From Deltaproteobacteria bacterium (lineage in GTDB: Bacteria; Myxococcota_A; Polyangia; Nannocystales; Nannocystaceae), in NCBI GenBank assembly GCA_016709225.1, contig JADJEE010000012.1, forward strand, positions 682,001 to 746,000: DNA of 64,000 nucleotides, written 5' to 3'. A program made the translations under genes and the position numbers. Below are positions 43,628-51,859 of the stretch, piece by piece (position 1 is the stretch's first letter; every line of letters begins with the position of its first letter). Below the pieces are notes generated by a model. That model searched no databases, had not been told where the DNA came from, and saw only the letters and a program-made list of their open reading frames with translations.

Positions 43628-44689
43628 TCACCCTCCGCCCCCACAATCGCCGTTGTTGCAGCCCTGCCCGGCGTCGCAGACGTTGCCACAAGCGCCGCAG
43701 TTGAGCGGGTCGTCATCGGTATCGACGCAGCTGTGCCCGCAGGCCTCGAGGTTGTTGTCACACTCGGCCCTGCACTCGGCGTTGCTGCAGAACTGCTCGC
43801 CGCAGTCGTTGCCGCAGGCACCGCAGTGCGCGGGATCGGTCTCGGTGTCCACGCAGGCGCCGTCGCACTCGTCGAAGCTCTGCCCGCACACACACGCGCC
43901 CTGCTCGCAACGCTCGAGCACCGCCGCGCACGCGAGACCGCAGCCACCACAGTTGGCCTCGTCGCTGTTGGTGTTCACGCACTCGCCGGCGCACTCGGTC
44001 TGGTCGGCCGCGCACGCGCACGCCCCCGCGACGCACTCGCCGTCACCACAGTCGACCTCACAATCGCCGCAGTGATTGGGATTCGTCTGGAGGTCGACGC
44101 AGCTCTGCCCGCACTGCATGAAGGGCGCGCTGCAGGTGCAGTTGCCGGCGACGCAGGCCTGCCCCGCGTTGCAGTCGTTGCCGCAGCCCCCACAGTGCAC
44201 CGGGTCGGTCGCCGCGTCGGCACAGTCGGCGCCGCACGCAATCGCACCCTCGGGGCACACGGCCTGGCAGATGCCGTCGCCGCAGACCTCGGCATCGCCA
44301 CACGCCACCTCGCAGCTGCCGCAGTGATCGGCGTCGGAATTCGTACTCACGCATTGCGTGCCGCACTGGGTCGCGCCCACGGCACAACCCCCGCTGCAGT
44401 GACCAGCGACGCAGGACTCGCCGGCGCCGCAGCCGTTGTCGCAGCTGCCGCAGTGGTCGACGTCACTCGAGACGTCGAAGCAGCCATCGTTGCACGCGAC
44501 CTCGCCCGGTCCGCAGTTGCCACCGGTAGCATCGGCCGATCCGATGGTCAGGGTGGCGGAGACCGAAGCGTCGGCGCTGCCGCTGCTGCCACCGGCGGAG
44601 TCGGTGCCGCCCCCGACACCACCGTCGTCGCGTCCACACGCCGCGAGGAGCACGAACGCGCCGACCATGAATCGATGTACGTAGGTCAT
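43628..44689 (-). CDS. Cys-rich tandem-repeat lipoprotein
   Basis: 353 residues from ATG 44689, preceded by GAGGTGG (a GTG three codons earlier is the other option). Lipobox LLAACGR. After a Gly/Ser linker the protein is built of roughly eight repeats of about 37-40 residues, each of the form C.....CVDT.TDP.HCG.CGN.C..G..C..G.C, for instance CVDTETDPAHCGACGNDC. The pattern is the Cys-rich repeat common in secreted myxobacterial proteins and gives a rigid disulfide rod. There is no enzyme motif. Role likely surface display or adhesion, but that is inference. Confidence 0.75.
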   Translation of the reverse strand: MTYVHRFMVGAFVLLAACGRDDGGVGGGTDSAGGSSGSADASVSATLTIGSADATGGNCGPGEVACNDGCFDVSSDVDHCGSCDNGCGAGESCVAGHCSGGCAVGATQCGTQCVSTNSDADHCGSCEVACGDAEVCGDGICQAVCPEGAIACGADCADAATDPVHCGGCGNDCNAGQACVAGNCTCSAPFMQCGQSCVDLQTNPNHCGDCEVDCGDGECVAGACACAADQTECAGECVNTNSDEANCGGCGLACAAVLERCEQGACVCGQSFDECDGACVDTETDPAHCGACGNDCGEQFCSNAECRAECDNNLEACGHSCVDTDDDPLNCGACGNVCDAGQGCNNGDCGGGG

Positions 44690-45045
44690 GCAAACCACCT
44701 CGTTGCCCGCGTTGCCGCACCGGCGGAGGCGTTACAGGTGGCGCGCAGATCGGTCGGCGCCAGGCCGTCATCGGCACACCCGCACGGCCATCGCGGCACA
44801 GCGCGCGATCGCCCAAGGTGCCACCGCGATCGCAATCGAGGATTGCTTCGGCACCGGCTTGCCCGGCTTGCCCGGCTCGTCGTTCGGGAGCGCGGCAATG
44901 AAGCGGGCACGGTTCGCCCGCTCGCCGGCGTCGTGTGCACCATCGACGACGACGCCGGCCCTGCGTTGCGATCGACCGGTTTCCCGCGCGCGTCGCGTCA
45001 CACGCCGCGGCCCGGATTCTCCATCACGCCGAGGTCGCAAGCCCC
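44690..45045. other. 356-bp divergent intergenic region
   Basis: No convincing gene: open frames here are short, Arg-rich and lack a recognisable motif or RBS. It separates the Cys-rich lipoprotein (minus) from the QPFQP protein (plus) and must hold both promoters. It contains two direct copies of CGGCTTGCC near 44860-44880. No clear promoter box or RNA gene seen. Confidence 0.4.
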
Positions 45046-45684
45046 ATGGTCCAACCCCCGTTCGATCCGACCGTGCAGCCGCACGTACCGCACGGCGGCG
45101 ACCCGCAGCCGTTCCAGCCGCAGCCGTTCCAGCCGCAGCCGTTCCAGCCGCAGCCGTTCCAGCCGCAGCCGTTCCAGCCGCAGCCGGCCTACCGATCCTC
45201 GGCCGCACCGCCGCGGCCCAAGTCGTCGCACAGCGCCCCGCTCGCGGTGTTGTTCGTCGTGGCCGGCGCGCTCGGCCTCGGCACGCTGTCGATGGTGGCG
45301 CGCTTGGTCTGGTTCGCGCTCTCGACGGACACGACTGAACTCGCGACGCGCTCGGACGCGCTCTTGAGGGACTGCGCGAGCGCTGGCGATGCGATGCAGT
45401 GCGCGATGACCTCGGGGTCCCCCGGCGACGGCAACTTCACGAGGGAACTGCGCGCGCGCATCTCCCACTGGGAGGCAAAGCACGGTGAGCTCGCGAACGT
45501 CGATACCGCGCGCGGGTGCGACGAGACCGAAGGATTCGGCCACATGGCGGTGGTGGTCGTCGTGGCGACGTTCGGCGACCACGAACAGCCGATCGCGATC
45601 CGCTGGGTGCGGCTGCCCGACAGCACGAAGTGGATGGCGATGAGCCTCGAGCCGATCGCGTCGATCTCCGCCGTCTGCAAGTAG
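45046..45684 (+). CDS. Single-pass membrane protein with QPFQP repeat linker
   Basis: 212 residues from ATG 45046. The N-terminus is Pro/Gln-rich and contains a perfect tandem repeat of PQPFQ. One membrane helix follows (LAVLFVVAGALGLGTLSMVARLVWFAL), then an extracytoplasmic domain of about 110 residues with two or three Cys (LLRDCASAGDAMQCAM; GCDETEGFG; SAVCK at the end). A small N-terminal cytoplasmic repeat tail in front of an anchored domain is common in Myxococcota proteins of unknown function. No family recognised. Confidence 0.7.
   Translation: MVQPPFDPTVQPHVPHGGDPQPFQPQPFQPQPFQPQPFQPQPFQPQPAYRSSAAPPRPKSSHSAPLAVLFVVAGALGLGTLSMVARLVWFALSTDTTELATRSDALLRDCASAGDAMQCAMTSGSPGDGNFTRELRARISHWEAKHGELANVDTARGCDETEGFGHMAVVVVVATFGDHEQPIAIRWVRLPDSTKWMAMSLEPIASISAVCK
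45103..45186. repeat. 15-bp perfect tandem repeat (5.6 copies)
   Basis: CCGCAGCCGTTCCAG is repeated five full times plus nine bases without a mismatch, in frame, coding for PQPFQ. Perfect identity suggests a young, length-variable minisatellite. Confidence 0.95.
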
Positions 45685-45746
45685 ACGGGCTCGAGCGCCG
45701 CAGCGAGCACCGAACGTGGCCAGCCGCGCAGCGGTCCACGAATGCC

Positions 45747-47132
45747 TCACGCCCCCGCGGTGTGCTTGTAGAAGTAGACGTCATCCATCGAGTTGACCAA
45801 GATGAAGACATTGTACTCGCAGAGGTAGCGCCACCGTCCGAAGCTGCCGTACGCAAGGTCATCGACGGGCGCATCGGTGCCGCTCTTGCGGGTCCATGCC
45901 TTGGTCGCGAGGTCGAGCACGTAGGGGCCACCCCCGAGCCAGGCGACCATCTGATCCACCGTGGGATCGTAGGCGAAGCCAGGATCGGTCGCGAGGATCA
46001 CATCGCCACCGCCGGAGGTGAATGCCTGCTCGGGGTACTGCTCGGCGAGCCCGTTGTCGAACATGCCTGCACCGGTGGTCACCCACTCGTTGGTCACGGC
46101 ATCGTGGGCGGCGATGTCCCAGACCAGGTACTGACCGCCGCCGACGAACCACACCAATCCGCGGTTGGGATCGATGGCCGTGCCCGGGTTGCCGCCGTAG
46201 TAGCGCGGCCAGTACGGCGGGTGGCCCATGTCGTTGAGGAGCGTCCAGGCATTGGTGTCGGGGTCGAGCTCGTAGAGCGGACCGCCGGGGACCTTGACGA
46301 ACACGTGCTGACTCGCGGGGTCGTAGACGAGGCTGGCGTCGTAGGCCGGGCCCGGGACGTTCGTGCCCGGTGGATTCACCCAGGTGGTCGACGCCGGATC
46401 GAACAACCAGGTGACGTTGGTGCCGACCCCGTCGATGGCACGCGATCCGCCCCAGGCGAGCATCTGGTCGAGGTGGTCGATCCACACCAGGCCGTTGTAG
46501 GTGTGACGCGACACCGGCTGGCCGTCGTCGAGTGGATCGCGATCGTAGGGTCCGTGCGACGGCTCGGTGAGCCGCGACCAGGTGAACGTCGGGACGTCGA
46601 AACCATAGACCTCGTTGCCCGCGTACCCACCGTGGCCGCCGCCCCACAGCAACATCTGCCGACGCCCGGGGTCCCAGGCGCCGCCACTCCAGTCGTTGAT
46701 CACTGCCGAGCACCCCTCGACCAGGTGCCACTCGAGCTCGAACGTGTCGTCGCAGACAGCGCGATAGCCCTGGGGGATCCGCAGCCACGAGTCGGCGGGC
46801 ATGTCGACCAGCATCTGTTCGCTCGGCGACAACGGACGCTCGGCGGGGTTGCAGCCGAGCGGTCGATCGACATTGCCGGTGGTTGAGGTGCCCGAACCTT
46901 CGCTGGAACCCTCGCTCGTGCCGCCGGGGTCGGAGGTCGCCGCCGTGGCCGAACCGTCCGCCGCACCGGTAGCGTTGCCCGCGCTCACGCCATCCGACCC
47001 TGCGCTGCCCGAGCCCGCGCCAGCGAGGCCGTCACTGGCCCCGTCGTCGTGGTCGGAACATCCCGATCCCAGCATCAGCAGTGCGACGCTCGTGCCCACA
47101 CGCACCAGAGGATTCGCCCGTCGCCGCCCCAT
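45747..47132 (-). CDS. Beta-propeller (Kelch/galactose-oxidase-like) lipoprotein, copy 1
   Basis: 461 residues from ATG 47132. Lipobox LGSGCSD, Ser/Gly/Ala/Thr linker to about residue 90, then a propeller with repeated blades: VINDWSGGAWDPGRRQMLLWGGGHGGYAGNEVY, TYNGLVWIDHLDQMLAWGG, YDASLVYDPASQHVFVKV, IDPNRGLVWFVGGGQYLVWD, FAYDPTVDQMVAWLGGGPYVLDL (each is listed here in part). Kelch-like double Gly and conserved Trp mark the blades. No catalytic Cys-Tyr or copper ligands for an oxidase can be assigned. It is a close paralogue of the next gene, same strand, 43 bp apart. Confidence 0.78.
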   Translation of the reverse strand: MGRRRANPLVRVGTSVALLMLGSGCSDHDDGASDGLAGAGSGSAGSDGVSAGNATGAADGSATAATSDPGGTSEGSSEGSGTSTTGNVDRPLGCNPAERPLSPSEQMLVDMPADSWLRIPQGYRAVCDDTFELEWHLVEGCSAVINDWSGGAWDPGRRQMLLWGGGHGGYAGNEVYGFDVPTFTWSRLTEPSHGPYDRDPLDDGQPVSRHTYNGLVWIDHLDQMLAWGGSRAIDGVGTNVTWLFDPASTTWVNPPGTNVPGPAYDASLVYDPASQHVFVKVPGGPLYELDPDTNAWTLLNDMGHPPYWPRYYGGNPGTAIDPNRGLVWFVGGGQYLVWDIAAHDAVTNEWVTTGAGMFDNGLAEQYPEQAFTSGGGDVILATDPGFAYDPTVDQMVAWLGGGPYVLDLATKAWTRKSGTDAPVDDLAYGSFGRWRYLCEYNVFILVNSMDDVYFYKHTAGA

Positions 47133-47175
47133 GTGGCAGTCGAGTGCCGGCTGGCGGCGGGTCGGACAGTTTTTT

Positions 47176-48498
47176 CTACGCGCCGGCGGTGTGCTTGTAG
47201 AAATAGACGTCGTCCATCGACGTGACGAGGATGAACACGTTGTAGGCGCACACGTAGCGCCAGCGTCCGAACGTGCCGCGGGCAAGCGCGGCGACCGGGG
47301 CATCGGTGCCGCTCCGGCGCGTCCACACCTTGGTGTCGAGGTCGAGCTCGTAGGGCCCACCGCCGACCCACGCCATCATCTGATCGGTGCGCGCGTCGTA
47401 GGCAAAACCGGGATCGGGCTGCGAGATGACGTCGCCACCGCCGCTGACGAAGGCCTGCTCGGGGTATTGCTCGGCCAGGCCGTTGTCGAACATGCCCCCG
47501 CCAGTGGTCACCCAGTCGTCGGTGACCGCCATGCCTTGGTCGATGTCCCAGACCAGGTACTGCCCGCCGCCGACGAACCACGCCAGTCGCCGCTCGGTGT
47601 CGAGCGCGTTGCTCGGACTGCCGCCGTAGTAGCGCGGCCAGTCGGGCGGGAAGCCGAGGTCGGCGACCATCGTCCACGTGTTCGTCGCGGGATCCAGATC
47701 ATACAAGAGGCTCGGCAGCTTGGTGAGCACGTGGCCTGTCGCCGGATCGTAGACCATGCTCACCTCGTAGCCGCTGGCGGGGACGAAGCGACCGGCGGGC
47801 TGAGTCCACAGTGCCTGGGCCGGATCGAACAGCCAGGTGACATCGGTTGCAACGCCGTCCTGCGCACGCGCACCGCCCCAGCCGAGCATCGCGTCGAGGT
47901 GATCGACCCAGGCCAGTCCGTTGTAGGTCTGGCGAGAGACGGGTCGACCGTCGTCGAGCGGATCGCGACTGTAGGGGCCGGGCGATGGCTCCGTGAGCCG
48001 CGACCACGTGAACGACGCAGCGCTGAACGCGTAGACCTCGTTGCCAGCGTAGCCGGTTCCGCCACCCCACAGCAGCAGCTGACGGCCTACGGGATCCCAG
48101 ACCCCGCCGCTCCAGTCGTTGATCACGCCCGCGCAGCCCGCGACCGAGTGCCACTCGAGCTCGAACGCGTCGTCGCAGACGGAGCGATAGCCTTGGGCAA
48201 CGCGCAGCCACGAGTCCGCCGGCATGTCGACGAGCATCTGTTCGCTGGCGCCAAGCGGTGCGTCCAACGCGGCGCAGTCGCCCGCTGGCTGCGGCGCGCC
48301 GGTCGAGCCAGCGCTGCTGCCGTCGCTGGACGCCGTCCCACCGTCGTTGGAAGTCGTCACGACCGCAGTGCCGCCGCTGTCGATCGGAGGCGCGGAGTCC
48401 CAGACGACGCCGGAATCGAAGCCGGTGGGGCAGCCACTGCCTGCGAGACCCACGGCGACGAAGACGGATGCGACGCGATGCCCCACGGTGTCCGTCAT
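47176..48498 (-). CDS. Beta-propeller (Kelch/galactose-oxidase-like) lipoprotein, copy 2
   Basis: About 440 residues from ATG 48498 (ATG 48528 is also open; neither has a good RBS). Lipobox LAGSGCPTG, Ser/Gly/Thr linker, then a propeller that aligns blade by blade with copy 1: LVDMPADSWLRVAQGYRSVCDD, GNEVYAFSAASFTWSRLTEP, RPVSRQTYNGLAWVDHLD (partial) and the shared C-terminus SMDDVYFYKHTAGA. Linkers and signal sequences differ, the propellers are conserved. Tandem duplication is inferred. Surface location and ligand binding are plausible; no activity assigned. Confidence 0.78.
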   Translation of the reverse strand: MTDTVGHRVASVFVAVGLAGSGCPTGFDSGVVWDSAPPIDSGGTAVVTTSNDGGTASSDGSSAGSTGAPQPAGDCAALDAPLGASEQMLVDMPADSWLRVAQGYRSVCDDAFELEWHSVAGCAGVINDWSGGVWDPVGRQLLLWGGGTGYAGNEVYAFSAASFTWSRLTEPSPGPYSRDPLDDGRPVSRQTYNGLAWVDHLDAMLGWGGARAQDGVATDVTWLFDPAQALWTQPAGRFVPASGYEVSMVYDPATGHVLTKLPSLLYDLDPATNTWTMVADLGFPPDWPRYYGGSPSNALDTERRLAWFVGGGQYLVWDIDQGMAVTDDWVTTGGGMFDNGLAEQYPEQAFVSGGGDVISQPDPGFAYDARTDQMMAWVGGGPYELDLDTKVWTRRSGTDAPVAALARGTFGRWRYVCAYNVFILVTSMDDVYFYKHTAGA

Positions 48499-48614
48499 GA
48501 TGTGCAGGCAGGGGAATCGGACGGCCATCGACTGGGGCGGACCGCTCGACGGCCCGGAAGCACTCTATCATGCGAGCGAGAGGTGACCTCCGGTTCGATC
48601 GCGTGCTTGTGCTC

Positions 48615-49769
48615 ATGAGAACTCGATCGCTGCGCGCGAAGGCACCCCGACACCCTCGGCGTGCGTGGGCGGCGAGCCGCGTCGCCATGGTGCTCACGCT
48701 GGCTTGGCCCGTAGCGGCGGCCGCCGAGCCCGACACGGATGCGACGCTCGACGTCGGAACCACCGACGTGCCCGCATCAAAGTCGAAGCTGGTGCTGCTG
48801 CGCGACCCGGCCCATCCAGTTCGCGAGGGCGCGGCGGCAGCCGTCGCTGACCATCTCGCGGCGATCGGATACGCCCTCGAGGTCGTCGATCACGAGCTCG
48901 CTGCCGCACCCGATGCAGTGTGGATCGACCGACTCGCGGCCGACCTCGCGCCCTCGCAAGCACGCGCGATCGCATGGCTCGCCGCCGAGGGTGAGCGCCT
49001 CGACCTCTACGTCTACGGCTGCGAGACCCGGACCCTCGGGCGCCGGGCGATCGACGCGGTCGCGCCCGGGCCTGCCGGTGATGAGGCGATCGCCCTGCTG
49101 ATCAAGGATGCAGCGGCGGCGCTCGCCGATGGTGCGCCGATCGGGATGGAGACCGTCCGACTCGATCATCCACCTCCGCCGCGGCCGCCCGCGCCCGCGC
49201 CCGTGCCACCGCCCCCTGCGCCGCGTGTGCATGGGCTGCGCATCGTCGCGGGATATGCGGGCACGAGCTACGCCGCGAACGTCACCTGGCAGAACGGCGT
49301 GCACGTCGGCGTCGGTTGGCGGCTTCCCTTCGGGTTGGATCTGTCGGCTGGATATACCTGGTTGCCACCGCTGCACGCGGCGCGCGGCCCCTCGCGGATC
49401 GAGCTGCGGCGACATCCGTTCGAGTTCGCCCTCGGCTACGCGTATCAGCGGGGTCGCCTCGAGATCGCGGGCCACGTGGCCGCGCTGCTCGATCCTGTGC
49501 GACGCGTCGCGACCACCGTCGATCCTGGACTCCGCGCGCTTGCCCCCGCCACGCGATGGTGGGTCGCCCTCGCGCCGCGGCTGCGGTTCGACGTGTCGAT
49601 CGCGCGCTGGTTCGGCTGGTGGGCGATGGCCGGGGCGGAGATCTGGCTCGACCCGGTCGACTATGGCGTCAGCGCGCCCACGAAATCCGTCGTGATCGCC
49701 CCACAACGCGTGCGTCCGAGCGTGGTCACCGGCCCCCGCGCACGCTTCGAGCTGGTGAGGCGACGATAG
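48615..49769 (+). CDS. Secreted protein with Pro-rich linker and beta-barrel-like C-terminus
   Basis: 384 residues from ATG 48615. Signal peptide ends near WPVAAAAEP. Residues about 55-180 form an alpha/beta domain (KSKLVLLRDPAHPVREGAAAAVADHLAA, LYVYGCETRTLG), then a proline linker (PPPPRPPAPAPVPPPP). The last about 170 residues alternate aromatic and polar residues and end in FELVRRR, like an outer-membrane beta-barrel (GYAGTSYAANVTW, LSAGYTWLPPLHA, FALGYAYQRGRLEIAG). Its stop is 29 bp before an ECF sigma gene; this order is seen in other Myxococcota. Confidence 0.6.
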   Translation: MRTRSLRAKAPRHPRRAWAASRVAMVLTLAWPVAAAAEPDTDATLDVGTTDVPASKSKLVLLRDPAHPVREGAAAAVADHLAAIGYALEVVDHELAAAPDAVWIDRLAADLAPSQARAIAWLAAEGERLDLYVYGCETRTLGRRAIDAVAPGPAGDEAIALLIKDAAAALADGAPIGMETVRLDHPPPPRPPAPAPVPPPPAPRVHGLRIVAGYAGTSYAANVTWQNGVHVGVGWRLPFGLDLSAGYTWLPPLHAARGPSRIELRRHPFEFALGYAYQRGRLEIAGHVAALLDPVRRVATTVDPGLRALAPATRWWVALAPRLRFDVSIARWFGWWAMAGAEIWLDPVDYGVSAPTKSVVIAPQRVRPSVVTGPRARFELVRRR

Positions 49770-49798
49770 TTCTGTCCGGATCGGCGACTTCTCGCACG

Positions 49799-50410
49799 AT
49801 GACGGGTGAACGAATGGGCGCCCCCAGCTCGAGCACCGTCGCGCAGCCGCATGCCGAGGATCATCGGCTGATGCAGCGCGTCGCGGCCGACGACCCGCGG
49901 GCGTGCCGCATGGTTGCGCTTCGTCTCGCGACGCGCGTCCGTCGCCTGACCACGGCACTGCTCGGCAGCGGCTCCGTTGCCGAGGATGCGGCCCAGCAGA
50001 GCCTACTCGAGTTGCTCCGCGGTGCGCACGGGTTCCGTGGCGCCTGTTCGCTGGAGTATTGGTGCGATCGGATCTGCAGCCGCGTCGCACTGCGGATGGC
50101 CACCCGCGAGCGGACGCATGCGCACACGGCCGGGCGCATCGATCCCGATGAACTCGCCGGTGCCGTGGCGATGGTGATGCCCGACGCGGTCCCGAAGCCC
50201 ATCCTGCACTACCTCGCGGCGCTCGACGAGGATCAGCGCCAGGCCCTGGTTCTGCGCCACGTGGCCGATCACTCGATCCCGGAGATCGCGGCGCTCACCG
50301 GCGTCGGCGAGAGCACGGTGAAGTACCGCATCAACGCGGCGTTGCGCACGATCCGCAAGGCGATCGCGCGCGACCGGCTGCGCACCGTACCGCTTCGAGG
50401 TGCGCTATGA
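49799..50410 (+). CDS. ECF-type RNA polymerase sigma factor
   Basis: 203 residues from ATG 49799 (ATG 49814 is also possible). Region sigma2 is present (EDAAQQSLLELLRGAHGFRG, SLEYWCDRICSRVALR) and sigma4 has the helix-turn-helix HSIPEIAALTGVGESTVKYRINAALRTIRKAI. No clear N-terminal extra domain. The stop overlaps the FecR gene start by 4 bp (ATGA), so sigma and its likely regulator are coupled. The genes it controls are unknown; the downstream beta-helix gene is a candidate. Confidence 0.9.
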   Translation: MTGERMGAPSSSTVAQPHAEDHRLMQRVAADDPRACRMVALRLATRVRRLTTALLGSGSVAEDAAQQSLLELLRGAHGFRGACSLEYWCDRICSRVALRMATRERTHAHTAGRIDPDELAGAVAMVMPDAVPKPILHYLAALDEDQRQALVLRHVADHSIPEIAALTGVGESTVKYRINAALRTIRKAIARDRLRTVPLRGAL

Positions 50411-51834
50411 GCGACGCACACGAGTGGGAGCAGCGGGTGCTCGCATGCGTCGTCGACGGCGACGTGAACGACGAAGCGGCCCTGCGGATCGCCTGTGGCA
50501 GCGACGACGACCGACGCGCCGAGCTCGCGCTTCTCGACGAGCTCGGTGGGTTGCTCGACGCCCCGGGTGTGGACGCGGCGGCGCGGGCCCTGGCCGCGGC
50601 CACGCTCGAACGCCTCGGCGAGCCCAGGCTGCGCGCGCAGCCGGCCCCGCGACCCCAGCGGTCATCGACCTGGCGCCGGGTCGGCCTGATCGCCAGCGGC
50701 GTGACCGCAATGGCCGTCGCGTTGCTGCTGGTGCTGGTGTGGGCCGTGCCGCCGCGCGCCGTGACACCACCCGTCGTGACCCTCGCCACCATCACCGGTG
50801 ACGTGCGCGTGGACGGTATCGCCGTCGGCGACGCTCCGGTCGCACTCACGCTCGGCTCGGTCATCGAGCCCGGCGCCGATGCGACGGCCTGCCTGCACTT
50901 CGATCCACAGATCGACGCCTGCATCGACGCGCAGAGCTCGGTCCGCATCGCCGCACTCGACGAGGCCGAGATCGGCCTCGAGGTCACGCGTGGACGGGTC
51001 GTCGCGGCGCTCGATCCCCTGCCGACCGGCATGCACTTCCGGTTGATGGGCGGCGGCATGCGGGCGACCGCGGTCGGCACCGCGCTGTCGTTGGAAGTGC
51101 AGGATGGATTCGCGAGAACCGCCGTGCTCGAGGGCAAGGTCGCCGTGGAGGCCGACGGACAGGAGCAGCCGCTGGTCGCGGGCGAAGGGGCGTCGCAGCG
51201 TGCCGGCCGTCTACACGTCGATGCCCTCGGCGCCGACTCGGTGGCGCGCGACTGGTCGTTGCTTCGCCGTGCACGGCTCGGCGACGCGCAGGCCCACGGG
51301 GAGCCATCGGTCGACGCGCAGCCGGCCGCGGCCGCGGCTGCGATCGGGGCCGAACTGCCGGCGGCCTCGCCGACATTCACCGCACCGCCACCGCCAGTGC
51401 CAGACGACCAGGCGTCGGTGCGCACGCCCACGACCAAGCCACCGCGGCGCTCGGCCATGCGCCTGCTGGGCGACGCCCGGGCAGCGTTGGGTCGCGGCGA
51501 GCTCCGCGAGGCGGCGCGCGCCTACGAGGACTTGATCGCCAGCCATCCCCGCGCGGCCGAGGCCCACGCGGCCTGCGTCTCGCTCGGCGATCTGTACATC
51601 GGCCATCTCAGCAACCCGCGCGCCGCGGCGCGGTGGTTTCGCCGCTATCTCGCCGAAGGCGGTGGATCGTTGGCACCGGAGGCGCGGCACGGGCTCGTGC
51701 GCGCCGCACGGGCGCTCGGTGACGAAGCTGGCGAGCGCGCGGCGATCGACGCGTTCGTCCGCGCCCATCCCCGCGATGGTCGGGTGGCGACGCTACGTCG
51801 ACGCCTGACGAGTCTGAACACCGCCGATCCCTAG
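50407..51834 (+). CDS. FecR-domain anti-sigma-like protein with TPR tail
   Basis: 475 residues. Cytoplasmic N-terminus of about 90 residues with EWEQRVLACVVDGDVND, one membrane helix (IASGVTAMAVALLLVLVWAV), then a periplasmic FecR domain: ITGDVRVDGIAVGDAP, GSVIEPGADATACLHF, MGGGMRATAVGTALSLEV and AVLEGKVAVEADGQ. An Ala/Pro linker leads to TPR repeats (LGRGELREAARAYEDLIASHPRAAEA in part; ARWFRRYLAEGG). It would hold or release the sigma factor in response to an outside signal. ATG overlaps the sigma stop. Confidence 0.88.
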   Translation: MSDAHEWEQRVLACVVDGDVNDEAALRIACGSDDDRRAELALLDELGGLLDAPGVDAAARALAAATLERLGEPRLRAQPAPRPQRSSTWRRVGLIASGVTAMAVALLLVLVWAVPPRAVTPPVVTLATITGDVRVDGIAVGDAPVALTLGSVIEPGADATACLHFDPQIDACIDAQSSVRIAALDEAEIGLEVTRGRVVAALDPLPTGMHFRLMGGGMRATAVGTALSLEVQDGFARTAVLEGKVAVEADGQEQPLVAGEGASQRAGRLHVDALGADSVARDWSLLRRARLGDAQAHGEPSVDAQPAAAAAAIGAELPAASPTFTAPPPPVPDDQASVRTPTTKPPRRSAMRLLGDARAALGRGELREAARAYEDLIASHPRAAEAHAACVSLGDLYIGHLSNPRAAARWFRRYLAEGGGSLAPEARHGLVRAARALGDEAGERAAIDAFVRAHPRDGRVATLRRRLTSLNTADP

Positions 51835-51859
51835 CATCGGCCGGCACCCCGGAGGTCAC

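Noticed and set aside
44690..45045. Small gene in the 356-bp divergent gap
   Set aside because: Candidate frames are Arg-rich, lack RBS and motif, and cover likely promoter DNA.
42878..45367. An 829-codon open frame on the plus strand
   Set aside because: It runs across the helical hypothetical gene, antisense to the Cys-rich lipoprotein and into the next gene; its composition is that of a shifted GC-rich frame.
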